Assembly (NCBI GenBank): GCA_050084515.1
Contig: CM114271.1
Location: forward strand, 52,576,001-52,640,000
From: Blasia pusilla
Taxonomy: Eukaryota; Marchantiophyta; Marchantiopsida; Blasiales
DNA: 64,000 nucleotides
Direction: 5' to 3'
Below, piece after piece: positions 49,388-62,700 of the stretch (position 1 is the stretch's first letter; the number at the start of each line of letters is the position of its first letter). Made by a program: the position numbers and the translations under genes. The notes beneath the pieces are model-generated. The model searched no databases. It was not told the origin of the DNA and worked only from the letters and a program-made list of their open reading frames with translations.

Positions 49388-51020
49388 CCACTGAATTAGG
49401 AATTAACCGTGATGCATGTTTGGTAGTGTTTCAAGTCTGAGCTAAGGGACACACCTTGAGGAATTAACTGACACTCCAATTTAGGCAAGCGATTTGGGAA
49501 GATTGATCAAGGCTCACGGAAGAGGCTTCTTAGGGAGACACTACGCACTTGGGAAGACTTTACCTGCTTAGCGCTTGGCAGCTTTTGGGCTTCCCATAAA
49601 ACACACAATCAATGGAGTCTTTGGGACTCAATCTAAGTCTTACGTTTGCAAAGCTCAAGGGCGGGTGAGCTCCAAGGTGAAGCTAGGGGAAGTAGAGGAC
49701 CGAATCTATGATGGTAAGTCTAGCATTAAAAGAGGAATTTCATTTTGTTTCTTGACTCACAAAAGTTTTATTTTTCTACATTCATAGGAGAATGTTTGAT
49801 TGCATGTATGGGCTACCACTGAATACAATTATGAACTATGCCTCTTCAAACTAATTATGAAGGATGTCAATCAAAATTTTTTTGTGAAGGGAAATTATAG
49901 CTCTTGCAAGGAGGACAATTACACCAACTAGAAGGCATTCAAGGAAGAATGACACATATGAAGATCTTATACACAAATTAAAAGTGTCACATACCTTGGA
50001 TACTTTTAATTATGTCCGTCCTAAGGACCAACATGTTCATGTGGGCCTAATTTTGTGCCATCTGTACCCGAGTCCGCCTTGCCCATAACCTAGAACCGGG
50101 CTCGGCCAGCCCACACCTTAGCCTAGTAACCTCCCATCTTTTCCTTCGATCCACTTTCTCACCCATATCCAATCCATATCAGGACCGTTTGGGTCTCACG
50201 TTGGGCTCCTATTCCCTTCTGTGCCGAACTCGCTCCTAGCCCACATTGGCTCGCTACCGTGTCGATGGCCAACCAATCATGGGATGCCACATGGCCATCT
50301 GAGATCCATCAACCAGATAATATGATGGGCCATGTGTAGTCAAGCCCCACACTATCATATGGCGATTCTTGATTCATCAAGATTTGAACCCATGCCCACT
50401 TTCCCCTAGTACCTATTTTTGGTACATCTCTTAAACCCACAAGAAATGGCCATAAATAGGCCCTACAATGAACTTCATTAGCAATTTTTCCTTAATTAAA
50501 CCCACTTTACCACTTGCTTTTCCTTCCTTTTCTTTTGAGTCTAGGATTAATCATTGGATAGTCCTCAAATTTCTATTGATACCTTGAGAGCTTTGGGCTT
50601 TCACGAATTTTGTTAGAATTTATTAGAATTTGTTTGTAACCGACTTCGATATTTGGGCTCCTTGTTGAGAAAACTCCATCTTATTCGTTTTAGGTGAGAG
50701 GTTGTGAGTGTGAAATTCTCTTGTGTCACTAAATATTTGTAGTGATCTAGTGATCTTGAGATACAAATCCAAACTCACTGCCTCGAGTTTGGATTTGTTT
50801 CATTGGCTTTCGTGAGCACATCAAGGATATAGAGGTGGTCAAAGAAACTTATCTGAATACGCATATATTTCCTTTTGAGTGTAAGAACCCCACCTACACC
50901 TAAACCCTACATTCTCTCCTTCACGATAGTGTACATCAAGCCATTGTGATAGCGTCGTCATTTAGTCTTTTTTGGTACTTTGCAATCTGAATTGACCCAC
51001 CTAATCTCATTTTTCTTTTG
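49385..51020. other. Intergenic, no gene seen
   Basis: Only short frames. 50040-50400 is G+C-richer with words ('cggccagcccac', 'gggcc') similar to the 59.5-60.4 kb repeat, probably transposon-derived. Confidence 0.45.
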
Positions 51021-52630
51021 TTAGTTGTGTAGAAAACCTTTCCATCTTTGTCCCTCCATAATATTTCTTACCAAAATATATCTTCCTCCAAGCGATATGT
51101 TTCGTGGGGCGGAGTCTTTCAGGGCGGGAGATAACCAAGTGAAGTTGAGTGATAGTGCCACGAGACAAAAAGTCGATTCAAAGAATGACTTCAATATGGT
51201 TGGAAGAGAAGCACGGTTAGAATGGTCTTTCCAATTGCCATTACATAAGAGACGATTGTACATTTGTATAGGTATATATGGATGGATTCCATGACTATTC
51301 ATTGGAATTGCAAAGATTGTATAAGAAAGTTTCAAAGGCATGGAATTGGGAAGTCATAGCCAAAGATATTAAGAGTTGGGTTTTGTTCTCAACAAGGTGC
51401 TCGCTTGGTAAGAGTGTATCTCGATATAAAGACATAAAAGAAGGAGAAGCGCATCGTTATAGACAATTCTACTACAAAGATTTGGTGTAGAGTTTAAAAA
51501 ATGCTCAACATCTTTTTAAGGGATGTAACACTCTAGTGGGGAAGATATTGGTAGTACCAATCTTCGACATGGGTTTTTAGCAAGGATGTAGTCGTAGGAG
51601 ATGAACCAAAAGACACCTTAAGCTCAAGTTTATAGGGATTTGTGTATTGTTTTAAAATTAACCAAACCTATGGCTTTAATGAAGATATTTACTCTTGCAT
51701 GAAGGTGTTTAAGGAAGCATCTCCTATGGTGGGAATGTTGGTAGAAGATCCACCGCATGCCATCTATCCATACTGGAATGGTGGGCACCTTGAGAATTGG
51801 AGGCGAGTATGCCATACTCTTATGAATAGAGGGGCGAGTTTAGGAGAGTTGCATAAGATCAAATGTCTCACGGTGACGTCAAATGTAATCCAGCTTGTTG
51901 TTTCCTTTCTTGTTATTATAGAGAGTATCGATAAGTATGAAGTTATTCATACTAGAAATATTTTCATTCATTTTGGATCCAACTTTGAGCTATATATTGG
52001 GGTTGGAGATTTGAGTAATTATAATCGAAAAATATATGATACCATAAAGATAAGAATATCAAACCATAATAGAAATCTTTTTAGACCGACCTTTTCCTTT
52101 TTGGATTTTGCTAGAAGATAAGTTGAAAATGGACTTGTGATCTCGTGAAGACCGTGGTCCTCATGACAAAGAGGATGCCTAAAGAGGGGAAGAATCCCAC
52201 AACATATCGAGTCAGCCAACGTTTGCAAAGGTAAACAAGAAGACGATATTCATAATCATCACCGGCAATCAATTGAAAGCATACTTGGACAATGATGTGG
52301 ACAAAGAGCTCAAGAAGTCATGGATGAAGTTGCCGAATAGTGCGATTGGCGATTTTGGAGCGAAAGTGAAAGCACATAATTGGAAGTTTGGCTTTTTTCA
52401 ATGGCTTTACAAGTTATTTTAGATAATTGGTCAAGGGGTAGTATACTAGTAAAACCGATGTAAAACACCCACCTAGGCACACACCCGCGGAAAAGGTAAA
52501 ATTTGATGGACAGAAAAAATATGGGGCTAGAAAACAAATTCGATATTATTATGGGAGAGTGCAGTCTTGATTTGCAAACACCTCTCGGATGGACACATCG
52601 CAATTGGGCAACAAGAAAATATTTCATATT
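51021..52630 (+). pseudogene. Unrecognised broken frames, probably a transposon relic
   Basis: Consecutive plus-strand frames (51025-51294, 51278-51490, 51642-52121) are separated by stops and phase changes, with composition like coding DNA ('WNWEVIAKDIKSW', 'VEDPPHAIYPYWNGGHLENW'). I do not recognise the family. The run of partly overlapping frames on one strand suggests a decayed transposase or polyprotein rather than a host gene. Confidence 0.3.
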
Positions 52631-53124
52631 TTACCGACAACAAGAAAAAATTTGAATTTGTGTGCAACATCATTTATCACTCCTTTCACATGCTATACAC
52701 TAACAAAAAGCTTTCATACACTTGTTAATTTCCCACTTACAAGTATCCTTCTATTTTGAAATAAATAAATAAACCTAATTTATGAATTCTCCAAAACTAT
52801 TTCTTTCATCCCTAGTAACCAGCAAACTTTCCGAGGGACCTGTGTTTGAAGTTCTCGACACAGCTGCGACTCCGTATTTGAAATTCGAACAGTGTGAAAA
52901 GGGAAGGCGCTGTGGATGCAAAAACAGAGTGCAATTGTGTGGGTAGGTTTTCGTGCAATGGTCCACGGAGTCCCTAGACACCAGACGAGGCGTGGACGAG
53001 AGATTGCAGCCGAGTCCCAAGAACATGCAGAGGTGTTTTTCATCGGACTCGCGTTGGCTTTCCAGTTCGCGGTCCGTGAGGATCTGACGAGGAGCTTCAC
53101 ATGATGAATCCCGTGAAATATCTC
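52631..53124. other. Intergenic, no gene supported
   Basis: A 106-codon minus-strand frame (53100-52780) and its shadow in another phase have no recognised features and probably occur by chance. Confidence 0.4.
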
Positions 53125-53130
53125 TTTATT
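53125..53130 (-). terminator. Candidate poly(A) signal of the root-cap gene
   Basis: AATAAA on the minus strand, about 215 bp after the stop codon. Confidence 0.45.
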
Positions 53131-53346
53131 TTGTCGGTGCGGAGTCGCAAAAATCTGCCAGGAGCAGATGATATTGTAATGCCAGTTTTGCCGCGATCTA
53201 ATTCTACCCGCACTGTTGTCTCTCTAACATGCTACCGTTTCATTGTCTCAGTCCCCGCGCGGGAAGTAGGTACTTCTTAGACCGAGAGGCTAAAGATAAA
53301 GCCTGAGCTTCTGATCTGAAGTTTCAGTCGTCGGCACACGTACTTA

Positions 53347-55049
53347 TTAGCGGCGACACCTTACGCCGCCCAAACCAGAAGTGTCGCATCGCAGCGCGGG
53401 ACGAATTCTGTCCCGATCCAATTGCAGTTTCCGAGGTAGCTCTATGAGTCCATCGAAGGATTCTGAGGCAGAGGAACCTCTGTCCAGGTCTTCGGGACTT
53501 TTAGCCGGGGCAAACTTACTCACCTCGCAATCCGACGATAGCAGAGACGAGGTCTTGTATTTTTTTGTTCCTCCAAGAATTGGCATGGGAACTTTTACAT
53601 TTACGGGAGTTTTGAATCCTGGTTGATATGTTTGCCCTAGTATTCCTTCCACAGAACTCGAAAGCTGGTAGAAGCTGAACTCCATGTTTAGATGGGCGTA
53701 GCAGTCATCCTGTCCAATCCCATAGTTATGCACTCGGCTCTCCTTAACGGTGATTGGGACAATACTGAGCATGGCATCCAGGAATTGATCAATTACCAGG
53801 TGCACGGTGTTGGTTGCGCTTGTTCGCTTCACTGTAATTTCTTGAAATCCCGATGAGGTCCAAACGGCCCCTTCCTCTGCGGCGAGAGCGAAATCCTCTC
53901 CGTCGTAGGAAAAGAAGAATTGGTCCACGTCATCATTCCATTTGCTCACCTTCTTAGAACCGATGGTGAATGTGTGGGAATCGAGCATAATTCCCAGAGA
54001 CTGCACCCATGTGAAGTCCCGGGGTCTCCCTTCAGGTCTCTTCCCAATGAAGTGAGCGTTTATGTGCAGTCTGCGATCCGTGAAGAGGCAGAAATCCTCA
54101 TCCTTCCTGCCATGGAAATAGAACATCACTCCATCTCCTCCAATAAACCGAGGATCGTAACACACCGATCCGTAACCGAAGCAGTTTAGCTTGCGATCTG
54201 CACGATCCCCAAGAAACACAGTGAAAGTGTAAGTCGCATGAAACAGTTCTTGTTGATGACATGGAAACACAGAGCTACACTACAACTTAAGAGCTAGCTC
54301 TATGCTGCAATATTTAATCAGTAGCTTCCTCCATCTATATGCTTCGCTCTAGTAATTGACGAACAGTCATCACCATGACGGTGCATAGGGTTTGCTGAGT
54401 CTGTCATTTGGCTCACAATCTTCTCACTCCTAGAGAACTGAATTTCTTGCTATTACCGGGGAAGCCCAAACTTTGATAGAGACTGGATGCTTAAATGTAT
54501 GGTTGGTACCTCGTTGCATGATTTTATCGCAGATGAAATCAATTCAATTCAAGTGCGAATATTCGTAACGATTGTGGCAAATCTGTCACGTCAACCTACC
54601 GAGCTTACAATGCAAACTGAGCAGTACCGGAATTGTGCCAAATTTCGAAGGAAATCTAGTATGCAATGCTCGTAAAGACGTTACGCACTTCTGCAGGAAG
54701 CTTGACAGTTGACACAGTCCAAGTAACAAGCTCGGTGGTTGACCGCTCCTCTCTGTGGACAGTCGCCTGGGCAAGTGAGCACAACCAAATTGCAGGGACC
54801 ATTAAGGAGACACAGCGTTGCCTCGGGCAGTCCCGGTGTCGGTGATGTTTCTATGGGGCCGTCGGGTGGACCTGGCGCTGGAGCGCTAGCATTTACCTCG
54901 ACCTGTTTCGGTGAAGGAGCCGGTGCCAGCAAAACCACTTGCACTGAAGGAGCTGGTGCTATATCCTCCTGTGATTGTATGTTCGGCAGTCGAAGTACGA
55001 CTGCGAAGACTATAATCAGCACCAATCTCGGTCGCATCCATTCTGCCAT
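53347..55049 (-). CDS. Secreted root-cap/LEA-related protein (two exons)
   Basis: Exon 1 is 55049-54689 and exon 2 is 54197-53347. The join AGAA|GTGCGT ... GCAG|AT gives 'CRNRK', as in Arabidopsis relatives, and about 403 residues. Residues 1-26 are a signal peptide (hydrophobic 'LVLIIVFAVVL'). A Pro/Ala-rich stretch follows (about 30-68, several 'APAP'), then a Cys-rich segment ('CPGDCP', 'CYLDCVNCQASC'). The root-cap domain comes next: 'CYDPRFIGGDGVMFYFHGRKDEDFCL', 'GRPRDFTWVQSLGIM', 'DDCYAHLNMEF', 'GILGQTYQPGF' and 'YKTSSLLSSDC', in family order. A tail of about 55 residues after 'SSDC' is poorly conserved. The biochemical function of the family is unknown; extracellular/cell-wall location is likely from the signal peptide. 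The start at the first ATG is chosen; Met5-Arg is an alternative. Confidence 0.9.
54198..54688 (-). other. Intron of the root-cap gene (491 bp)
   Basis: Bounded by GTGCGT and GTGCAG on the minus strand. It contains no recognised element. Confidence 0.85.
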
Positions 55050-58000
55050 TTTACTGAATGCCTAAACCTGCATGATGCCGTTTTGAACAATGTTCACTGT
55101 CTGCCTCGATTCCTCACACAAGGAACAATTTGCTTATCCGCAACTCCCGATGTTCCACAGTAGATGAGCGTCTGACATGGGTTCGCTCAAAGTCGAGAAT
55201 GAAATGTTCGCAAAGTTGAGATCTATCGATAATTGTGTGATAGCGTAGATCAATCTAGACAGCCGTCGGGCTCCGTCACGATCAGACTGTGCTGCTGGGG
55301 ATGGTACGTGGACTGCATCGGCAAGATAGGTACGCCATATACAGGGCCGAAAGATTGTGCAAACTAGGGGTGAAGATGTGCATCCTATTGACAAGATTGC
55401 TGGCAAGGGGGGAGGAAAGACGTGCAGCCATGAACGATTGACGAATTATAAGTGGGCACTCCACATGCCGACACTGCATCAAATGGCACACGTACACATT
55501 TGTGAATTTTTTTCCGTTGTTTAAGCTTTTTCTCATCATTATTGTTTGGCTTTGGGCAACACAATTATGTATATACGCGCGGGTCCAATCGTGAAACGAT
55601 CTTCACTGTCTGAGGACTCTATCCATGCAGGAAAAGTTGATGAAAATTATGGAAGCAATCGATCGACTCATTCTCATCTCGACCGACCACCGAAAGTCAC
55701 AGAGAGCAGGGAAATATGCCACATGAGCTCGATCTTCACAGTGATCGAGGTCCGGTATAAGGATTTCGGAGATCCAGGTTCACCTCCCTAGCCTGTGGAT
55801 CGCTGACTTCCACCGGGGGAAGGTTGCAATGTGCCGGACGTGCACACGAATTCTTATCTACCAAAGAATGCGAAAAGTCAACCCTATTTCAGGTAAGGTT
55901 ATCTATCATTCTCTCTCTCACGATTCAATTTACAAATAAACATTCAAACTTCGTGACCTAGATAGCTAGCCAGGAATATTTGACAATCCGGTGTGATAAT
56001 TCTGGTGCTAAAGCCGTATCCCCAGCGTACATGCATCTAACATGTCTTCATAAGGATTCTTCGTGATTAGCTCGTTCCAGTAAAGTAAAATCTCCGATCC
56101 CGAGGAGCTTGCCAGTCCTACCTGTGCATGAACCATGAGCAGACGTCCTCGTCGCTGTCGAATCAGCGAAAAGTTACCGCGTGCCCGATACCTGAGGACC
56201 TTCGTACTTAGGCAGAAGAGTTATGCCACAGAACTTTTCAAGAGGACCTGGGATGCTAGTATGTCTGGAATCAGCCAGCGCTAGCCGTATGCGATAATAG
56301 ATCTCCGAGTAACCTCAAACGCGTGAACTTTACTTGGTCCGACGAATTGAAAGTCTGGTGGTCTACATGGAACTCAGGCTCAAAATAGTTTCCACCGTGT
56401 GAAACCAAACCCACGCCGGGTTTGGTTTCAAACAGTCGGAGATTTTAGATCGGAAAAGACGGGGTGTATGACTGACAGATTTACATGATTGCCTTTGTCC
56501 TCGAACAGGCACTCGCCTTCTTGATCCGGACGATTAGCCCCGTGCTGAAAGATTCTCTGTGCATGTGAGATGCGGCCAGCACAAATTTTGAAAACGTTGC
56601 GGTTGTAGTGATCGCTTCCTCCTCATTTTCCTTGGTCAAATCAGCGGGAATGCTGCTCCCAGGCTTGCAAGGTAATGGTTTCTTCCCCTCTCTTCGCCCA
56701 CACTCAGCGGTCCCTGTCCTCATATATTTACAGTAGGGCCACCCTACGAAAGTGTACCTTGCTTCCCCTAAGAAACACAAATTAGTACCGTCTACGCGTT
56801 GTAGATCTCTTCGTTCAATGTAACGTTATTTAAATAAGAAAACCTAGCTTCTCCGCCGCCTTTAGAGCTCTTTCGGCCCCACTTAGACAACACGTACCGT
56901 GGTTGGCACCACCAGCTCACTTCGCAAGTTCACCTCCTTCACTTCCACGAACAATACGAGTTTCATTGATTGATGCAACTAAGAACCTGCCTTACATACG
57001 TATTTCTACCACGTCGGTTCCTGGTGTTGTACGTACGTACGTACCATTCACCCAAAGTGCTCTCGCCGAAAGTGAAAAGCTGCTGTAGGAGGAGAAGATG
57101 AGGTCAGTCCGCCTGTGAAGACTATCTCTTCGAGCTTCAGAGTTCACGCAGTACCGGCTGTAGCGATTCGTGCGCGACACGATTACAAGAAACCAAGTGC
57201 AGCGAGTAAATGGCGCTGGATGCTGAGAACACCTGATTTACGTAGCGATGCAAAGTCATGGCAAGTTGGCGACTACTCCCAACCCAAAACTGTCACATAT
57301 GTTCGACACATCGGATCTTACGTTTTGACGGTTGCAGTGTTGGTAACTGGTCAGACAGATCTCAGGAGCTGGGGCACCCATCCGAATTACAGAGTCAAAA
57401 AGACCGACCAAAGCCAGCGTCTACTTGATTAGAGCGCTACCCGGTTCTCCATTAATAGGGAGTCCCAATTTCGATAGTAGTGATGTCTTTTTTCTCCCTC
57501 ACTATCCACGTCTCTTTCACAGGAATATAATAAATAATTCTCCTCTCCAATTCCTCACGCTGGGTTCGTCTCGTAACCGTTCTGTTCTTCTTTTTATGTC
57601 ATGTACTTCCTCATGATACCGGCGACTTATGTTAATTCACAAGATCTAATAACCAGTATGCAGCCTTTTCCTTGATTGGAATATGTAAACTATGAGGATA
57701 GTTTACAAACTATCCAAAACTAGTATGGCACTTCTCAAAGTAATTAACATATACATGCACCGGACGTGTGGATAATCTAATGGCCCGGGAACTTGTAGGC
57801 CGTACTTAATCTACATATAAACTCATTCTAGGCCGAACCTAAGAAAATTAGAAAGTTAGTCAAGGGTTTGGGTTAGTCAATTAAAAAACTCAAACTACAT
57901 GGAAAATTAAAAATTTCGCATTAAAATTTCTAACCAAACTTGGAAAATTTGTATTCAATGAAGTCACACAATTTTGCCAACGCCACAAGGGATCTGTGCA

Positions 58001-59277
58001 CACATGAACTTAGAAAATTAGTATTCAACGAAGTCACACAATGTTGTTAAGGCCACACTGATCTTTCAACATGTACACACATGAACCTAGGAAAATCACA
58101 ATGACATTGGTTAAGGTCACACGAATTTGGTTAAGGTCACATTAACTTCTCACGGATGAAAATACGTATCTCCACAAAAAATTCTCATTGCATAGAATCA
58201 CACGAGCCAAAAGTGATGTGCTGGCCTGGCCAAGAAAAAAATGACGCTTATATGTAAGGGCCATAATGAATTCTCACTACTAGAGTTAATTATAGAGTAA
58301 TGAATCAAATTTCTTACTTAGTAAATTGTGAAAATATTTAAAAATTTCTGACAAGTGTGTTGCCTATATTATGTAGGGGTGATTTTTCCCCTGCTTTCCT
58401 CGCCCGTCTCTCCCCCTTTTAACTTAACTACCTCTTGACATAATGCTCTCAATTAAATAGCCCTCAAAGGATAGGTGTAAACACTAGAAGGAGGACTTAT
58501 ATTACCCTATCATTTGTTAATAGTATAGATTGAGTTATGAAAATATTTTCTTGTTGTCTCAATACCATGATTCAAGCATGGAGGTGTTTGCAAATCAAAA
58601 AACTAACTTCGATTAATCTTCATTTTATTCGTGCAAAACATGATTTGATTAATGCTTCACACACAATGCTTCACGCTTGTATTATATAAGTCTCATGTGA
58701 CAATATTATTCTCTTCTTTCATGGTTTGGATTAATTTTATTTCCTATCAATATACATAACAACAAAACTACACAATCACCACCTCACATATGATCTTAGT
58801 TTGTTTGTGCTCGTGCTTGCATAGAAAAATTCCCTTTCCATCCTTGATTCATGGAGGAGCTTCTATGATCTATCTAAACACTTTGTAGTCTTAAGTACTC
58901 CCCCAAACCTTAGTTTGACTCCTTGCCATTGCACTAGTAGTTTATGGAAGGAAAGACTAGAGTGCCTCATTATTTGTGTTGTAGAATGAATTGTGTCTTG
59001 GTTGTGTATTGAAATTCATTGTCTCACTTGGAAAATTTTGTTGAAGGAGGGATTGGAGTGCCTAGTCATTTTTTGTATCAAAGTGACTGGATATTTCATT
59101 TCAAAACAAGAAGAGATCATTCATTTTTCTATGGAAGTATCATGTGATGTCTCTTTTACATCCATCCGATTTTGAAGTCCATGCATTTTCTTTTCTTTTT
59201 TACTTCCCTTTCTTGTTTTCATTCGAGATATTTCTTTACAATTCCTTATGTTTCTTACCCGGGTGTTGGGAGAGAGG

Positions 59278-59280
<3 letters not shown>
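55050..59280. other. Intergenic, includes root-cap gene promoter; no gene supported
   Basis: 55050-57600 has near-balanced composition with short frames on both strands (55546-55791, 56780-56481, 57115-57432), none with a domain I recognise. 57650-59280 is AT-rich. A near-repeat 'cttagaaaa.t.agtattcaa(t/c)gaagtcacacaat' occurs at about 57940-57975 and 58010-58045. Confidence 0.45.

Positions 59281-59323
<43 letters not shown>
59281..59323. repeat. (CT)n microsatellite, 43 bp
   Basis: Uninterrupted CT run of about 21 units. Confidence 0.95.
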
Positions 59324-59325
<2 letters not shown>

Positions 59326-59512
59326 CATTTGAGAGAAAATCAAATTGATTTCAAGCACCTTCCTTTTCCAAATAAGAAACCCAACTTGCATAAATGAGTG
59401 TTCTAGCGAAATGAGCTACAAAATCACATTACCATACAAGATTGATCATCAAAGTGGAACATATCACATAAATAATCAAAATAGTGCATGAGTAGTTTGT
59501 TAATAATATACA

Positions 59513-60560
59513 ATGAAGATGTGTGATTGTCACTCCAAGCCATATTGGACATATCCGTCCCATGGAAGAACATGTCCAACTAGTCCCCTACCCAATTTTT
59601 TTAGTGCCCTAGTGTCCCGCGCAGGCTTTGGACACGGGTTGGAATTAAGGGAGGCGGACAAGGATCCAATGGGTGTGCGGGCTATAATCCCTTGTCTGGC
59701 ATGGACTCGCCTGCATCTAGCCAACGTAGGTTGCCTATGCATGCCCTGCCCGGTGTATGGGCCTTATGCGGGTCTGGTCGCAGGCCAGTGTAGTGTAGGT
59801 TTAGGGCCAAGATCTGTGAACGTATCCATCCTAGGGAGGGACATAAGTCCTCACATAAGGCGGGCCTGAGCCTATGTCCGTCCTAGGGACTAACATCAGC
59901 CCGCGTAGGGTAAGCTCCAGCCCGCGGAGGGTCGGCCGGAGCCTGTAAGGTGGCATGCGTAGATCCATAGTGCCCTACCCTGTGGCATGTGTACGCTTTT
60001 CGCAGGCCAATGCGGGCTTAGGGCAGGCCACTTCTTGCCCACCTACCTTAAGCTGAGCCCCCATTCGTTTTTGTGTCTCAAGCCCCCACAAGCCACCGAG
60101 GAACCCAAGAAACCTAGGTGGGGGACCCGTTGGGCATTTCCATCTCTGTGCAACCATGCTTAGGGTGTGCAGGCCAAGGCAGGTGTGTACATGGTGTGTT
60201 CAATTTTTCAAGGCCTATCCAAGTTGTGTGTACAGGCCTAGCCTGCTCTGTGGGCCTTATGCGGATCTAACCGCGCGCCAATGTGGGCTTAGGGTAGGCT
60301 TGACGGGGGCTATAAAATGGGTGGCAAGAATGGATGACGGGTTTCTAGACAAGGTGCACACTGGCCGAGCCTGGGACTACATTGCGGGCGAGGTGAGCTC
60401 AAGTGTGGGCCGCAAGTACTCGGGTGTGCACGTACATGACTGTCCTAGGGAGAGACATAAGTCCACGGACACAATCTTTTTCCATGTGCAACCTTGTAGA
60501 GTATACTATATTGAGTGCGATGTGACCACGTGGGGATGCCCATTTACGTAGCATCAATGT
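59513..60560. repeat. G+C-rich block with dispersed internal repeats
   Basis: The module 'gcaggccaatgcgggcttaggg' occurs in variants at about 59778, 60001 and 60268. 'gggccttatgcgg.tct' occurs at 59759 and 60252. 'cctaggga(g)..acataagtcc' occurs at 59829 and 60446. Related words recur at 62960-63190. The structure suggests transposon non-coding ends, possibly of the CACTA element that follows. No gene. Confidence 0.5.
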
Positions 60561-61199
60561 TGGCATACCAGGAGAGATATGGCAAAGGAGAAATATAGTG
60601 AAAGAATCTACCTTAGGTCTAGGGATTGGTCTTGGGGTCTTCACACTAGACAAGATAGTAGTTGTTGGAGGGATGTGACATGGATGACTACCCCATCCTA
60701 TTTCCCTACATTGAAAAATTTACTCCCATCTTGCATGGAGGGATTTTATTTGAACTCATATTGCTCAATCATTCTTAGAGTATCTTTTGTCCCCACACGC
60801 TATCATCGCGTGCAACTCTCACCATCAACTATATAGTGACGATGATCCCGTAAGTTGTGGTAACATAGCTATATACGTATATTTAATCATCTAGTCCTTG
60901 TAATGATGGAAAAACCATTTGAGAGTATGTAGAAGGCTAACACGATCATTTTGGTTCGCAAAAGGATGAGGACTTTTACATTTCATTGTTGTAACCAAGA
61001 TCATAGACATAGTCGAGTACTTGTTAGTTACAAATGGGGAAGACCAAGACGAAATGCATTTGCAACCTTTGTCCACAAATATAAAATAATGAACATTTTT
61101 TAATATATTTTGGTGGATATTTTTTTAATCTTCCTCTTTGGGTTTTAGAATCACTAATAATGATTTTTCCCTCAAATGATGGAAACCTCTCCAAAGAGG

Positions 61200-62700
61200 C
61201 TTCCATTGTCTTGAAGCCATCGTGAGTTGGAGGGTTTATTCATGGTGGAGGATGTTCATTTTTCCCCATCTCATAGGGAATTTGCAGCCAACTTACTCCC
61301 CTCCTTCCCCACCCCATGTCTCGTATGTGTCATTATGGAGTGGCAACATGGAAGGCCACAAAAACCCAAATGCAAGAAGGGACACAAATGATGATGTCGA
61401 ATAACAGAACGACCAATCGGATGAGTAGGAGCACCCACATAATGTCCCTTATGACTTCTTCAATGATAACATGGAGGACTTCCTCCATGATCACTTCAAA
61501 TTCTCCAACCATGACTCTGATGCGTCAAGAGACCATTTTGACAAAGAAACTTGAGCCCCATTATATGATGGTACTAGGATATCTCCTATCACATCAATCT
61601 TGCTCCTTCTAAACTCACAAGAGAGATTTTATGTATTAAACGTCTTCATGAACTCCTTGTCCCACATATCACATAATAAACTACTTCCTGAGAGGAACGC
61701 TTCCCCCAACTCTAGATTAGTTGCACGAGTACTCTTGAGACACATGGGACTAGACTACGAAAGCCTATATGCATGCCCTCGCAACCAATTCTTATAACGG
61801 TGACATGGGTCATCTTTGAGGATTTCCCCATATTGTCGAATCAAACGATACTGAAACAGCCTAAGAGAATATGTGCATTGGAAGCATAACATTAATTCCA
61901 CCTTGTCTGGCTATGAAGAGGCATTTCTTGATTATGGGATTAATTATTCCTAGAACATATTATGATATTTTTTGAGTATGTAGTATGAAAAGACACATTC
62001 ATTTCCATAAATCTATTACCATAAATAACTAAGTTTTTGTGTGGTTAATGAGCTCTTCATGATGCACGCTCTAAGATGGCTCGCCATCTTGATACGTTCC
62101 TTGAGCCTCTTGTGGAGGAGTTATATACCCTATGAGGGGAAAATTCATATCATGGATAGTATCATTGATTGGCTTAAAGAGACAAGCGTTTTCCAACTTT
62201 GACTATATTGCTTTGGACTATACGTGATACAGATGGAAATGATTCTTGACTACCACATATTCTCATGAAGGATTTTGCTCGTCTATAACAATATAAAAGC
62301 ATAGTAAGTGGACGGTAACTATCAACTTAATATTGGCTAACTTGTCTAACTTTGGAATGTACAAGTTATGGATATGAATCAAGTTTGCACGTTTCAGGTA
62401 AGTTAGCATGTCTGACATGTGGACTTGGGGTGGAGGGTGTATGTTGTAGAGAGTTGAGGACCACCATATACCTATGTGCCGCCAAGTATTTGCCTCACAG
62501 GCATCTCATGAGGGTGGACTTGGCAAGATAATCGATGGATGAGGTTGAAGTCCTATCCGCTATGTTGTATGTGGATTGGTTGGTCCACGAAGATCAAGTG
62601 TGTAGGGGTGATATTCCTCAAATTGCGTAGTGGAATCAAGCAAGAGTCATGCCTCAACAGATTGCCTTGTTGTAGTTTGAGTAAATGCACTTACTATAAC
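61200..62700 (+). pseudogene. CACTA (En/Spm) TNP2-type transposase relic
   Basis: Fragments in TNP2 order on the plus strand: 'PLYDGTRISPITS' (about 61553), 'LVARVLLRHMGLDYESLYACPRNQ' across 61716-61790 (as in '...GLGYE..HACPND'), 'FLEPLVEELYTL' (about 62095) and 'FPTLTILLWTIRDT' (about 62192; TNP2 has 'F.LRA.LLWTI.D'). Stops and frame changes throughout. Family identity comes from the motif order. No terminal CACTA repeats were located. Confidence 0.6.

Noticed and set aside
52775-53100. Minus-strand 106-codon frame next to the root-cap gene
   Set aside because: No domain, overlapping frame in another phase, and it lies in the likely 3' flank of the root-cap gene.
56481-56780. Minus-strand 99-codon frame
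   Set aside because: No recognised motif or splice partner; kept only as part of the intergenic description.
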